NCBI GenBank assembly: GCA_900318205.1
Contig: ONJS01000017.1
Span: 42,819-106,818, forward strand
Reading direction: 5' to 3'
Source: an uncultured Prevotellaceae bacterium
GTDB taxonomy: Bacteria > Bacteroidota > Bacteroidia > Bacteroidales > Muribaculaceae
DNA length: 64,000 nt
Shown: in pieces, positions 24,437-32,588 of the stretch
How the letters are laid out: each line of letters begins with the position of its first letter
Numbering within the stretch: position 1 is the stretch's first letter
Notes under the pieces: model-generated
What the model was told of the DNA's origin: nothing
Seen by the model: only the letters and a program-made list of their open reading frames with translations
The model's database searches: none
Position numbers and translations under genes: made by a program

Positions 24437-24721
24437 ATGGAAGAGGAGGTTAAATATCAAAGGGAAGAGGACATCAAAGTAATGGTCGTGCTAAGGCTGA
24501 GGTACAGAAAGCCTGTGAATCCCTCATGTGTCATCGTAGAAATGAGTTGGAATGTATGGCGTGAATTCCTTCGTTCCAGCCACAAAGATAGGCTGAAGAT
24601 AGCACTGAGGATTCTCAACAGACCGTTCTTCGCTGAATACATCGAAGAGCTCTTGTGGATTCCCCTTGGGAAACAAAACAAGCTTCAAATCATTGACGAA
24701 AACGATATCATCAGAGTTTAA
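24437..24721 (+). CDS. small protein of unknown function, RNA-cluster ORF1
   Basis: The 94-residue soluble protein has no signal peptide, is rich in charged residues at the N-terminus (EEEVKYQREEDIKV) and has a central MSWNVWREFLRSSHKDRLKIALRIL helix-like segment. I recognise no family. It starts 33 bases after tRNA-like unit D, and the next ORF starts 20 bases after its stop, so the two are probably co-expressed with, or processed from, the RNA cluster. Confidence 0.55.
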   Translation: MEEEVKYQREEDIKVMVVLRLRYRKPVNPSCVIVEMSWNVWREFLRSSHKDRLKIALRILNRPFFAEYIEELLWIPLGKQNKLQIIDENDIIRV

Positions 24722-24741
24722 TCACCAATACATTGGATCAT

Positions 24742-25293
24742 ATGAGAATTAGAAACTGGTATAGCGAGAGAGCGCGGCTATTGCAAGAGATAGCCCTTCA
24801 ACAGCCCATAACAACTGACCATATAAGTATTAGATTTAAGAAACTGGAGGGCGAACAATCGGTGATGGTCATTCATGTTGATTACGAAGAGGTCAAAAAA
24901 CGCAAGTCGAAAACGCTCCATATTCCTATGACTGATGAGAACTTGGCCCTGTCTTATCTTCACGAATGGCTCCTATATATCAACCTCACTTGGTGCTGTG
25001 GTTCAGCTTCTGTTACCGTTGACAATGGTGAGGATAAATACACATTGAGCTTTGAGCCTGTCATCCACAACGATAGACGCAAGTTCAAAAATATGGCGAA
25101 TGACATCTTTGAAACCGCATATTTCTATGTGTACAGTTCAAAGAAGAAACGCATTGTCCTGTCGGCTTATATTGATTCATTCTTATTCTTTAGCCATCTA
25201 GATTCAATGATGATGAAGCACATTAAGGAGCATCAAATCTTTGAACTCGATGAAAATGGCAATCTTGCATCAATCCGCGAATACGTAGAATAA
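24742..25293 (+). CDS. protein of unknown function, RNA-cluster ORF2
   Basis: The 183-residue product starts at the ATG at 24742. The frame is open from a TTG at 24733, which is less likely. It is predicted soluble with alternating beta and alpha character (ISIRFKKLEGEQSVMVIHVDYEEVKKRKSK..., ITLSFEPVIHN-like strands) and no motif I can assign. Its stop codon is two bases before the closing helix of RNA unit E, so the ORF and RNA E are physically fused in one transcript. An RNA-binding role is a guess from context only. Confidence 0.6.
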   Translation: MRIRNWYSERARLLQEIALQQPITTDHISIRFKKLEGEQSVMVIHVDYEEVKKRKSKTLHIPMTDENLALSYLHEWLLYINLTWCCGSASVTVDNGEDKYTLSFEPVIHNDRRKFKNMANDIFETAYFYVYSSKKKRIVLSAYIDSFLFFSHLDSMMMKHIKEHQIFELDENGNLASIREYVE

Positions 25294-25294
25294 T

Positions 25295-25359
25295 CAAGTG
25301 TGGGTGAATGACGGTTGTTAGTGACAATCGCAGGTTTGAATCCTGCACGCCCACACTTG
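25295..25359 (+). ncRNA. tRNA-like RNA unit E
   Basis: The 65-base three-way junction is closed by CAAGTGTGGGTG (25295-25306) and CGCCCACACTTG (25348-25359), 12 bp with one G-T pair. It has a GGTTGT-TAGTG-ACAATC hairpin (25313-25329) and a canonical T-arm, GCAGG-TTTGAAT-CCTGC (25330-25346), with a perfect 5-bp stem and 7-base loop. There is no room for an anticodon arm, so it is not a functional elongator tRNA. TTGTTTTA follows the 3' end. Confidence 0.6.
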
Positions 25360-25406
25360 TTTTAAGAAGATAACTAACATGTTTCATTATCAAAATACAT
25401 TTAATC

Positions 25407-25799
25407 ATGAAGAAATTATTCTTATTCTTTTCACTGATGGTTGCCACTATGGCCTTAGTATCCTGCGGCAACGATGACGAACCAAATCTGCAGTTTGACA
25501 AAGAAACCATTGTTGGTGCATGGGAAATCACCGAAGTACAAGGTACCCCTGAATGGTGGTGGATCGCCAAGGGCACTGCGCTCACGTTCAATTCCAACGG
25601 CACTTGCTCTACAGGATTCTCTATGGAAGACTCCTATAAGATTGAGGGCGGCCAGGTCAAGACCTTTTACGCTGAAACGCAAGAGCCGATGTACATTTAT
25701 GAGCTCCAGGGTAAAAAGGGGAATACCTTGACCGTTAAGATGAAAGGAACGCTCGATGAAAGCAACCTTTCAACGGTCTTCAAGATGTCCAAGAAATAA
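25407..25799 (+). CDS. lipocalin-like lipoprotein
   Basis: The 130-residue product has a lipoprotein signal ending in MALVSCGNDDEP (Cys about residue 19) and the pattern ETIVGAWEITEVQG...ALTFNSNGTCSTGF...YELQGKKGNTLTVKMKG, typical of the small lipocalin-like domains abundant in Bacteroidales. It is envelope-anchored, and its ligand is unknown. It begins 47 bases after RNA unit E, with no separate promoter visible. Confidence 0.75.
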   Translation: MKKLFLFFSLMVATMALVSCGNDDEPNLQFDKETIVGAWEITEVQGTPEWWWIAKGTALTFNSNGTCSTGFSMEDSYKIEGGQVKTFYAETQEPMYIYELQGKKGNTLTVKMKGTLDESNLSTVFKMSKK

Positions 25800-25833
25800 A
25801 ACCACAATGAAAGTGTCTTTCATTTGAATCGCA

Positions 25834-25867
25834 GAGGGCAAGTCAATGGCTCGCTCTCGTTTTTCAT
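25834..25867 (+). terminator. probable terminator
   Basis: GAGGGC (25834-25839) pairs with GCTCTC (25853-25858, one G-T pair) and is followed by GTTTTTC. An AATGAAAG-TGT-CTTTCATT hairpin lies at 25806-25824. Confidence 0.4.
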
Positions 25868-26062
25868 TTCCTTTATAACACTAGGATGGGTTATAATATT
25901 TTTTGTTTTATTCCGTTTTTTAAGGTAAAGGGACTGTTTTTTGAGAATGGTCACCCTTTGTGGGACACAATTACGTTTAACGCTAAATATTGTTTGGGAC
26001 ATTAAGTATCAAGTCATTACCTAATTTTTTAAATTTAAAACATTCATTATAAATTTTGAGTT

Positions 26063-27481
26063 ATGAATAGAATAATAAATATCCTTTTAGCCTTGTCGTT
26101 ATTTGTTGTAATGGCAAGTTGCTCTGATTCGGATAACACCATCATTGATGATCCCGACATCAGCCAGACGACTACTATCGATCTTATCGTTCCGTCAGCT
26201 TGGACGCTGGCCTCGACTCCTGCCGATCTGTTTCCCGAGGCGTCGTTGATGAACGACGTGGCCTATGGTAATAACCGCGCGCTGCTGGCGTGGTATACCA
26301 TCGACCGCCTGTTCACTCAAAGCAATTCACACGATGCCCCCGGCTACATCAAGAATGACCTGGATGGCTTGTCCTATCCCTATGCCCGTGAAGTGGCAAT
26401 CAATGAGGTATTTCCTGAACAGGAGTTGAACAACGGTCAGTCCCCCGTCATCCAGACATTGAACCTCTCGTTCTATCCTCGCGAGCGTGGCCCGTACAAC
26501 CTCGATGGCAAAAACGTTGATGAGAACGGCTACCTGCTCTACCCCGAGCGCCGTTGGGGTGGTATCATGCGCCCGATTGACATAGCCAATACCAACTTTG
26601 AGCAGACTGGCATCAAGTATATCCAGTTCTGGCTGCTTGACCCGTTTATGGACCCCGAATTGGGCAACCATGATGGTGGCTATCTGTACTTCAACCTGGG
26701 TGAGGTGAGTGAGGATGTCCTCAAGGATGGTCTCAAGAGTTATGAGCAAGGATTGCCGCTCAATGGTGATGATGCTGATGCAATCCTAACAGTTTGGGGA
26801 AAAGTCCACGCTCAGGATGAGCTGCTGAATTATAGCACCGATGCCATACGCCACCTGCAGGATGTCGGTCTTGACGGCCTCATCAATCAGGAAGAGTTCA
26901 CCCATCCCACTTATACCAATTATCTGAATGAGTTGCGCGCTGCCTTATCTGCATCCACCTATGCTGCCATGCTTGCCGATCCGTTCTCTCCCTTCAATGA
27001 CCCGGCAGGAGATAATTACGCCTACTATCGCCATACCTACTACGATAATCAGCGCGTGCAGATCATCGGCCGTTACAAGCACTACAACAACTGTGACGGA
27101 AACTCACTCCTTCAGGGCCATACTACCGATGCACAGTACCAGCAGGGTCGTTCAAATCCCGATGTTGAGGATATCAACAATGATAACACCCTCAACGAGG
27201 CTGAGCGGTTTTTCCAGTACCGCATTGCTATCCATCCTGATTCCATGCAGGTGGGTAGGAACTATATCACCGACAAACGAGTGGCCAATGTGCACACGCG
27301 CAATGGGATGACTCAGAAGGCAACGTGGTACCAGTTCACCATCCCGTTGAATCAATATCAGAAGAAAGTCGGTTCCATCCAGGACTTCTCCAACATCCGT
27401 TTTATGCGTATCTTCATGACGGGATTCAAGGGTGTCACCCATTTGCGGTTCGCGACGCTGGAACTGACCCCTGGTGACTGA
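26063..27481 (+). CDS. stand-alone SprA-like lipoprotein
   Basis: The 472-residue product has a lipoprotein signal (LFVVMASCSDSD). The mature part follows an internal segment of the T9SS translocon/gliding protein SprA: LFPEASLMNDVAYGNNRALLAWYTIDRLFT, VFPEQEL...VIQTLNLSFYPRERGPYNLD, RRWGGIMRPID, IKYIQFWLLDPFMD, LYFNLGEVSEDVLKDGLK, VGLDGLINQEE, ending at RFMRIFMTGFKGVTHLRFATLEL. SprA itself is about 2,400 residues and forms a large barrel. Here only this plug-like/periplasmic segment exists, with its own lipobox and stop. It may be a domesticated fragment or a T9SS accessory factor. Confidence 0.75.
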   Translation: MNRIINILLALSLFVVMASCSDSDNTIIDDPDISQTTTIDLIVPSAWTLASTPADLFPEASLMNDVAYGNNRALLAWYTIDRLFTQSNSHDAPGYIKNDLDGLSYPYAREVAINEVFPEQELNNGQSPVIQTLNLSFYPRERGPYNLDGKNVDENGYLLYPERRWGGIMRPIDIANTNFEQTGIKYIQFWLLDPFMDPELGNHDGGYLYFNLGEVSEDVLKDGLKSYEQGLPLNGDDADAILTVWGKVHAQDELLNYSTDAIRHLQDVGLDGLINQEEFTHPTYTNYLNELRAALSASTYAAMLADPFSPFNDPAGDNYAYYRHTYYDNQRVQIIGRYKHYNNCDGNSLLQGHTTDAQYQQGRSNPDVEDINNDNTLNEAERFFQYRIAIHPDSMQVGRNYITDKRVANVHTRNGMTQKATWYQFTIPLNQYQKKVGSIQDFSNIRFMRIFMTGFKGVTHLRFATLELTPGD

Positions 27482-27513
27482 CGAATTTCACAAAAATATC
27501 ATCATCTATAGTT

Positions 27514-27553
27514 AAGGAGGGAAATGTTACACAGCATTCCCTCCTTGTTTTGT
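27514..27553 (+). terminator. terminator after the SprA-like gene
   Basis: AAGGAGGGAAATG (27514-27526) pairs with CATTCCCTCCTT (27535-27546) with one bulge and is followed by GTTTTGT. Confidence 0.7.
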
Positions 27554-27682
27554 GAGAGAGGGTGCTAAGCGGGTAGTGAATGATGCGTTCAAGTCTTAAC
27601 AAAATATAAAAGTGAGTTTTTTAATCGGCTGATTTGTCCATTTCTAACATCAAAGTGCGTAGCGAACATTTCGGGCGGTTCA

Positions 27683-27712
27683 TTGTCATGTCAACCAATG
27701 GTAGTAACTTTG
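27683..27712 (+). promoter_or_regulatory. promoter for the HxlR gene
   Basis: TTG (27683-27685), a 19-base spacer and TAACTTTG (27705-27712), 48 bases before the ATG. Confidence 0.6.
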
Positions 27713-27760
27713 CAACCGCAACAATAGAAAAGTTAGTAAAACTGATAATCAGAACAAAAT

Positions 27761-28141
27761 ATGTTACGAGACATTATAGTTGATCCTTATTTTCCTGATT
27801 GCCCGATACGCAATATCTTGTCGCGCATCAGTGACCGCTGGTCGATGCTGATACTGTACACGCTTGACGGCAAAGACACGGCGATGCGGTATTCCGACAT
27901 CCTCGCAGCCATCCCCGACATCTCGCAGAAGATGCTCACCGTGGTGCTGCGCAACCTGGAAGCCGACGGGCTGGTGCTGAGGCAGGCCTATGCCGAGATT
28001 CCGCCGCGGGTGGAGTACAGCATCACCGAGCGTGGCAAGTCACTCATGCCGCACATCAACAACTTGATAGAGTGGGCACTGGCCAACCTGGCCGATATTA
28101 TGAATGACCGTAAGAATTATTCATCCAATAAAAAACATTAA
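27761..28141 (+). CDS. HxlR family transcriptional regulator
   Basis: The 126-residue winged-helix protein has the family signature near its N-terminus (DCPIRNILSRISDRWSMLILYTL), with the single Cys that often serves for redox or electrophile sensing, then MRYSDILAAIPDISQKMLTVVLRNLEADGLV and the wing YAEIPPRVEYSITERGKSL. HxlR proteins usually regulate adjacent detoxification genes. The cupin gene follows after 19 bases and an aldo/keto reductase further on, both plausible targets. Confidence 0.88.
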   Translation: MLRDIIVDPYFPDCPIRNILSRISDRWSMLILYTLDGKDTAMRYSDILAAIPDISQKMLTVVLRNLEADGLVLRQAYAEIPPRVEYSITERGKSLMPHINNLIEWALANLADIMNDRKNYSSNKKH

Positions 28142-28160
28142 TTATCATCTTTGTTACACA

Positions 28161-28616
28161 ATGAAACAGATTGAAAAGATTGCACAGGGTGCAAATTATG
28201 CCGCCATCAACGTTGGCCGCATCAGCGAGATTATTGAACACGAGTTGCCCATGGGTCCGGACTTCACGATTCAGGGTAAGGTCTTTGGCGGGCAGGCTGT
28301 TGGTGCCGCTGCCAGCGAGTTTTCTTTCCAGACGCTCGTTCCCGGACAGGACAGTGGTTTCCTGCACACCCACAAGACACACGAGGAACTCTACTTCATT
28401 CTGCGTGGCGAGGGCCAGTACCAGGTCGATGGTGAGATTTTCCCCGTCAGCGAGGGCAGCGTGATCCGCGTGTCTCCCAACGGCAAGCGCGCGTTGAAGA
28501 ACACCGGCAACGAGAACCTGACGATGCTCTGCATCCAGTACAAGGCCACCCCGTTCACCGAGGCCGACAGCCCCATGACCGACGGCAACATCCTGCAAGA
28601 GCCCCTCAACTGGTAA
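28161..28616 (+). CDS. cupin domain protein
   Basis: The 151-residue single-domain cupin starts at the ATG at 28161 (MKQIEKIAQG). The open frame extends further upstream but overlaps the HxlR gene. The metal-binding cupin motif 1 is HTHKTHEELYFILRGEGQYQVDGE, with two His and the Glu, and motif 2 is SVIRVSPNGKRALKNTGNENL with a degenerate ligand. The role (oxygenase, isomerase or ligand sensing) is unknown. It is probably co-transcribed with the HxlR gene and ends at a strong terminator. Confidence 0.82.
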   Translation: MKQIEKIAQGANYAAINVGRISEIIEHELPMGPDFTIQGKVFGGQAVGAAASEFSFQTLVPGQDSGFLHTHKTHEELYFILRGEGQYQVDGEIFPVSEGSVIRVSPNGKRALKNTGNENLTMLCIQYKATPFTEADSPMTDGNILQEPLNW

Positions 28617-28647
28617 ACCACGTTTGAAGACTTAAGTCTAAAGATTT

Positions 28648-28688
28648 AGTGAGGTGGACGATTGTTTCGTCCATCTCACTCATTTTTG
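28648..28688 (+). terminator. terminator after the cupin gene
   Basis: AGTGAGGTGGACGA (28648-28661) and TCGTCCATCTCACT (28667-28680), 14 bp with one G-T pair, then CATTTTTG. Confidence 0.8.
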
Positions 28689-28741
28689 CCCGATTATATC
28701 TATTTTTGTAACGGAGTTTTTTTTGATTGTGTAGAAGTAAT

Positions 28742-29575
28742 ATGGAACATAAGACCTTAAATAACGGATTGCAGATGCCGATGGTGGGCCTCGGTGTCTA
28801 TGATGTCCCTGAAAGGGAAACACAGCGGGTTGTGGAAGACGCCATTTCGGTTGGCTACAGGAGCATCGACACGGCAGCCATGTACTACAATGAGAGAGGG
28901 GTGGGGGATGCCGTACGGGCTTGTGGCGTTCCTCGTGAAGAACTGTTTATTATGACGAAGATTTGTGATTCCTGCTATACGCGGGATGAAACGATGCGCT
29001 CGGTAGATCATTCCATGCGGCAGCTTGGTCTGGACTATGTGGACCTGATGTTGATTCACTGGCCCGTGGGGAAGCCTGCTGTCATGTGGCATGCGCTCGA
29101 GGAACTCTATGGGCAAGGCTTGTTCAAGGCTATCGGTGTGTCAAATTTCTATCCCAACACCTTCCCGATGATTGTGAAAGGTGCCCGAGTCATGCCTGTT
29201 GTGAACCAGTGCGAGACCCATGTGCTCTATCAGCAGCGAGGGATGATGGAATATTTGCAGCCCTACAACGTAGCCCTGGAAGCCTGGAGCCCGTTGGCCG
29301 AGGGTAAGCATGGCATTTTCAAGAATTCGGTTCTCAAGAGCATCGGCGAGAAATATGGAAAGACCGCCGCCCAGATTGCCTTGAAGTTTTTGATCCAGAA
29401 CGAGGTCATCATTATCCCCAAGACTACCCACAAAGAGCGGATGATAGAGAATATTGACCTCTTTGACTTTACGCTGACCGATGATGACCTGCGTGAGATA
29501 CGTCGTCTTGATACAGGCCGGAATGTCACCGGTTGGCCGTCGGATGCCCTCAAGTATAATCCTGAGAGTGTTTAA
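28742..29575 (+). CDS. aldo/keto reductase (AKR5-like)
   Basis: The 277-residue reductase starts at the ATG at 28742 (MEHKTLNNGLQMPMVGLGVY). It has the AKR catalytic tetrad: Asp and Tyr in SIDTAAMYYNERGVG, Lys in LFIMTKI and His in LMLIHWPVG, with IIIPKTTHKERMIENIDLFDF at the cofactor end. Size and sequence style match 2,5-diketo-D-gluconate reductase-type enzymes. The -7 box TATTTTTG is at 28701-28708. It may be part of the HxlR-controlled group. The natural substrate is unknown. Confidence 0.88.
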   Translation: MEHKTLNNGLQMPMVGLGVYDVPERETQRVVEDAISVGYRSIDTAAMYYNERGVGDAVRACGVPREELFIMTKICDSCYTRDETMRSVDHSMRQLGLDYVDLMLIHWPVGKPAVMWHALEELYGQGLFKAIGVSNFYPNTFPMIVKGARVMPVVNQCETHVLYQQRGMMEYLQPYNVALEAWSPLAEGKHGIFKNSVLKSIGEKYGKTAAQIALKFLIQNEVIIIPKTTHKERMIENIDLFDFTLTDDDLREIRRLDTGRNVTGWPSDALKYNPESV

Positions 29576-29670
29576 TACAGCAATATTTTGTACTGTGTCA
29601 TAATTCCCATTCGTTAATATGCCCGTGCTATGTGAGGGAATAAATCCTTCTATCTGGTCATGAAAAAACG

Positions 29671-29708
29671 AAGGGGGGAGCAGGACTGTAGCAGTCTGCT
29701 CCCCCCTT
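29671..29708. terminator. bidirectional terminator
   Basis: AAGGGGGGAGCAG...ACTG pairs with CAGT...CTGCTCCCCCCTT (29692-29708) with one bulge, between convergent genes. Confidence 0.75.
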
Positions 29709-29735
29709 AGTGATGTGGTGACGATGGGCTAATCG

Positions 29736-30248
29736 TTATAATGCGTAGAATGGCATTTCTTTTCCGTTATCAATCTGGAGGGTGAGTTCCTTGTTGGTGA
29801 GCTTGACGATCTTCATTTTGTGCATCTTGGGCATGCCGTTAAGCATTGTATTTTTGAATTCGCCTTTCAAACCATTGAGTTCGTTCCTGATTTGCTTGTC
29901 CATCTTGGCCTTGGTTTTGGCATCCATGCCCTTGATTTCATAGTCAAAATCCACCTCGGCCTGGCTTTTGTTAAGGTCCATTGTCAGGTCTTTGTCATTC
30001 AGGGTGTAGGTTCCGGGAACGCTCACACTGCCCGTGATGGTGATGGGCACACCATCCTCTTTCATCTGATGCTCGGCACCGACAAGGAGTTCACAGGCTC
30101 CGTTTTTATCAAAGGCCAAAGCCACGAGCACGTCTTTTCCGTCATCATCGGCAAGTTTTGTACCCCATTGATGGGCAGTCAGGCTCTGGGCATTCATCAC
30201 AAACGCTGACACAAGCATCAGCATCAAGGTAAACAATGTTTTTTTCAT
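29736..30248 (-). CDS. secreted protein of unknown function
   Basis: The 170-residue product has a signal peptide (MKKTLFTLMLMLVSAFVMNAQS). Most of the mature chain is beta-type (GKDVLVALAFDKNGACELLVG, ITGSVSVPGTYTLNDKDLTMDLN), resembling lipocalin-like exported proteins, with a lysine-rich helical insert (MDAKTKAKMDKQIRNELNGLK). No family is assigned. A minus-strand -7 box TAATTTTG lies at 30345-30352. The gene is monocistronic and convergent with the AKR. Confidence 0.6.
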   Translation of the reverse strand: MKKTLFTLMLMLVSAFVMNAQSLTAHQWGTKLADDDGKDVLVALAFDKNGACELLVGAEHQMKEDGVPITITGSVSVPGTYTLNDKDLTMDLNKSQAEVDFDYEIKGMDAKTKAKMDKQIRNELNGLKGEFKNTMLNGMPKMHKMKIVKLTNKELTLQIDNGKEMPFYAL

Positions 30249-30425
30249 AATCTAAATGAATTGGTGTGGGTTGATATGATTAAATGAATAGAAATCAGCG
30301 TTACATAGCATGCAATGACCATACTGCCGCTATGATTTCTGCCACAAAATTAGATAAATTAATCCAATAGATACTTAAAAATTGCGTATTTTCTCATAAA
30401 AATGATTGCTTAGCTAAAAAATCGC

Positions 30426-30433
30426 TATCTTTG
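30426..30433 (+). promoter_or_regulatory. -7 box for the PepSY-like lipoprotein
   Basis: TATCTTTG, 28 bases before the ATG, with a TTG 17 bases upstream (short spacing). Confidence 0.5.
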
Positions 30434-30460
30434 CCCATTGAGAAAGAATAATCAAGATTT

Positions 30461-30832
30461 ATGAAAAATATTGTCATATTATCCGCGTTAGTCGTCTTGT
30501 TTCTATGTTCATGTCATAGAAGCAAAACCGATGTGATGCAACACCCGTGTGTAACTGCAGAGATGGCCTTTGAGGGCGTCAACAATTATTGCCACAGTGA
30601 ATATGACTGGAGTAGGGCAGAAGAAAACCCCGACGTGATGTATGTCGCGATGGGAGACTCGACAGAATCTGAATACAAGGTAATATTCCGCAGTTACACG
30701 GGCGCCATTGTCAATTTCTATGTCGATAAAGCAAGCGGCAATACCCGTATGGTGGAGTCGGTCCCCGCTCTTGATGTCGATACCGTCACCGGCACCATCA
30801 ACCTGTTTGATTACTTGGACAAGGCCAACTAA
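30461..30832 (+). CDS. small lipoprotein, PepSY-like
   Basis: The 123-residue product has a lipobox in VVLFLCSCHRS (Cys about residue 18). The mature domain MAFEGVNNYCHSEYDWSRAEEN...YKVIFRSYTGAIVNFYVDKASGNTRMVES has the helix followed by three strands of a PepSY-like fold. It is envelope-anchored, and its function is unknown. The Nim-like gene follows 87 bases downstream. Confidence 0.6.
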   Translation: MKNIVILSALVVLFLCSCHRSKTDVMQHPCVTAEMAFEGVNNYCHSEYDWSRAEENPDVMYVAMGDSTESEYKVIFRSYTGAIVNFYVDKASGNTRMVESVPALDVDTVTGTINLFDYLDKAN

Positions 30833-30919
30833 TCAGAATCCTATGGAAGTAAAAAAACAGGCCTAATTCTAAAGAGGCTTTCCCAAATCCTAATAACCCA
30901 AGCCTGTGCTTCATCAAAT

Positions 30920-31417
30920 ATGACAGAATTCAGACCCATGCGCCGCAATCGGCAGCAGTTATCCAGAGAAGAATGTGAACGCATCCTTGGCCGTTGCACC
31001 TCGGGCGTGCTTGCGCTGACGGGAGACAACGGCTATTCTTATGCCGTGCCGCTCAGTTACGTCTATGCCGACGGAGCAATCATCTTCCATTCGACAGTGG
31101 AGGGGCACAAGGTCGATGCCATCAAGCGAGACAACCGTTGCTCATTTTGTGTCATCGAGCAGGACGAAATCAAGCCCGCCGAGTTCACAACCTATTTTAG
31201 GAGCGTCATCGCCTTCGGTCGCATCCACATCCTGGAGACTGCCGACGAAAAAGTCCAAGCCTTGCGCCTCCTGGGCCGCCGATACTCACCTGGTGACGAG
31301 CCCGGCCTCCAGCGCGAGATTGACAAATCCCTGGACCACGTCCTACTCCTTCGCCTCAACATCGACCACCTGTCCGGCAAAGAAGCCATCGAACTGGTGC
31401 GAGCTAGACAGCACTGA
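30920..31417 (+). CDS. pyridoxamine 5'-phosphate oxidase family protein, Nim-like
   Basis: The 165-residue FMN-binding split-barrel protein starts MTEFRPMRRNRQQLSREECERIL. The order GVLALTGDNGYSYAVPLSYVY, IIFHSTVEGHKVDAIKRDNR and FTTYFRSVIAFGRIHIL is that of NimA-type 5-nitroimidazole reductases and their chromosomal homologues, including the FHxxxEGHKxD motif. True Nim proteins reduce metronidazole to an inactive amine. Homologues without that activity are common, so resistance cannot be predicted from sequence. Confidence 0.83.
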   Translation: MTEFRPMRRNRQQLSREECERILGRCTSGVLALTGDNGYSYAVPLSYVYADGAIIFHSTVEGHKVDAIKRDNRCSFCVIEQDEIKPAEFTTYFRSVIAFGRIHILETADEKVQALRLLGRRYSPGDEPGLQREIDKSLDHVLLLRLNIDHLSGKEAIELVRARQH

Positions 31418-31637
31418 TTGCCATATACTCCCTATGCTCGCTCGACCCTCTCCAAGCAGGGGGGCGGCCCGTTCGGTATGTGTGTTCTGCTGATGATATG
31501 AAATGTTCCAACAATCTGTGGTTTTGAATAGAATACGAATAGTTTTTGAGATTTTTTAAAATAATTATGTCCATTTGTGCATAAAATAGTACCTTTGACG
31601 CCTAAGAATGCTATAGTTTATTTCACAAATTGACATT

Positions 31638-32588
31638 ATGAAGAGAAGAACCAAGAAAGTGCTACTGACGTTGGCGGGAATCATCGCAGCCATCGTCATC
31701 ATCGGTGGAATCGCTTGCCTGATTGACGGGCGCTCGCCACAGGCAATCGTCATCAGTCATTTATTTGATCAGGCCACCATGGATACCTACAACCAGCAGC
31801 GTGGAGACACGACCGACCAGAGCACGGTGGAGATACCGGAGGATGTGACGTTCCCCCGTGAAATGCGTCAATACCGCGTGGGTGGCATGCAGGTGTTCCA
31901 TATGGAGCCTCAGGACGACAGCAAACCCGTTGTGCTTTACATCCATGGCGGTGCCTATTACCATAACTTTAATGAGCTGCATTGGAAGGCGATGGCTGAG
32001 TGGGCCGAGCGGACGGGATGCGGCATCGTAGCCCCCAACTATCCGCTGCTTTACTGCTACACCGCCCGTGATGCCCATCCGCTGATGATGCAGCTCTTTC
32101 AGCAGTTGGTCAAGCAGTATTCAGCAGGGCGCATCATCGTTATGGGCGACTCGGCTGGCGGAGGCTTCACGCTCGCTCTGGCGCAAGAGGCTCGTAATGA
32201 CACCGTTGACCAGCCAAAGCGACTGGTGCTTATCTCGCCCTGGGTTGATGTGCTGGGAGGTGATGATGCGTTACAGGGATATGATACCTTCCTCAATGCC
32301 GAAGTGCTCAGGAAAGTCGGTGCCGATTGGGCAGGGGAGATGGCCCCCCGTGACCCGATGATTTCGCCCCTCTATGGTGATATGCAGGGCCTGCCTCCCA
32401 CCGACCTTTTTACAGGCACGTGGGAAATCTTCTATACCGATATCGTCAAGACCTTTGATAAGATGAAGGCAGCCGGCGTGGATGCCCGTCTGCATGTGGC
32501 TGAGAAGATGGGCCATGCCTATCCCCTTTGGCCATGTCCCGAAGGCAAAAAAGCCCGCACCGAAATCTCCTCCATCATCCAGCAGTAG
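31638..32588 (+). CDS. alpha/beta hydrolase, HSL-family esterase
   Basis: The 316-residue product has an N-terminal membrane anchor or signal (VLLTLAGIIAAIVIIGGIACLI). The catalytic domain shows HGGAYYH (oxyanion-hole motif of the hormone-sensitive-lipase family), nucleophile elbow GDSAGGG and a His in EKMGHAYPLW near the C-terminus. It probably acts on short acyl esters at the envelope. A -7 box TACCTTTG is at 31590-31597. Steryl-acetyl or xylan/pectin acetyl ester substrates are possible but not shown. Confidence 0.82.
   Translation: MKRRTKKVLLTLAGIIAAIVIIGGIACLIDGRSPQAIVISHLFDQATMDTYNQQRGDTTDQSTVEIPEDVTFPREMRQYRVGGMQVFHMEPQDDSKPVVLYIHGGAYYHNFNELHWKAMAEWAERTGCGIVAPNYPLLYCYTARDAHPLMMQLFQQLVKQYSAGRIIVMGDSAGGGFTLALAQEARNDTVDQPKRLVLISPWVDVLGGDDALQGYDTFLNAEVLRKVGADWAGEMAPRDPMISPLYGDMQGLPPTDLFTGTWEIFYTDIVKTFDKMKAAGVDARLHVAEKMGHAYPLWPCPEGKKARTEISSIIQQ

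Noticed and set aside
24044-25359. CRISPR array or simple tandem repeat
   Set aside because: Unit lengths and sequences differ. There is no repeated direct repeat and there are no cas genes.
30920-31417. Confirmed metronidazole-resistance gene
   Set aside because: Nim-like motifs are present, but chromosomal homologues often lack resistance activity, and no IS-borne promoter is upstream.
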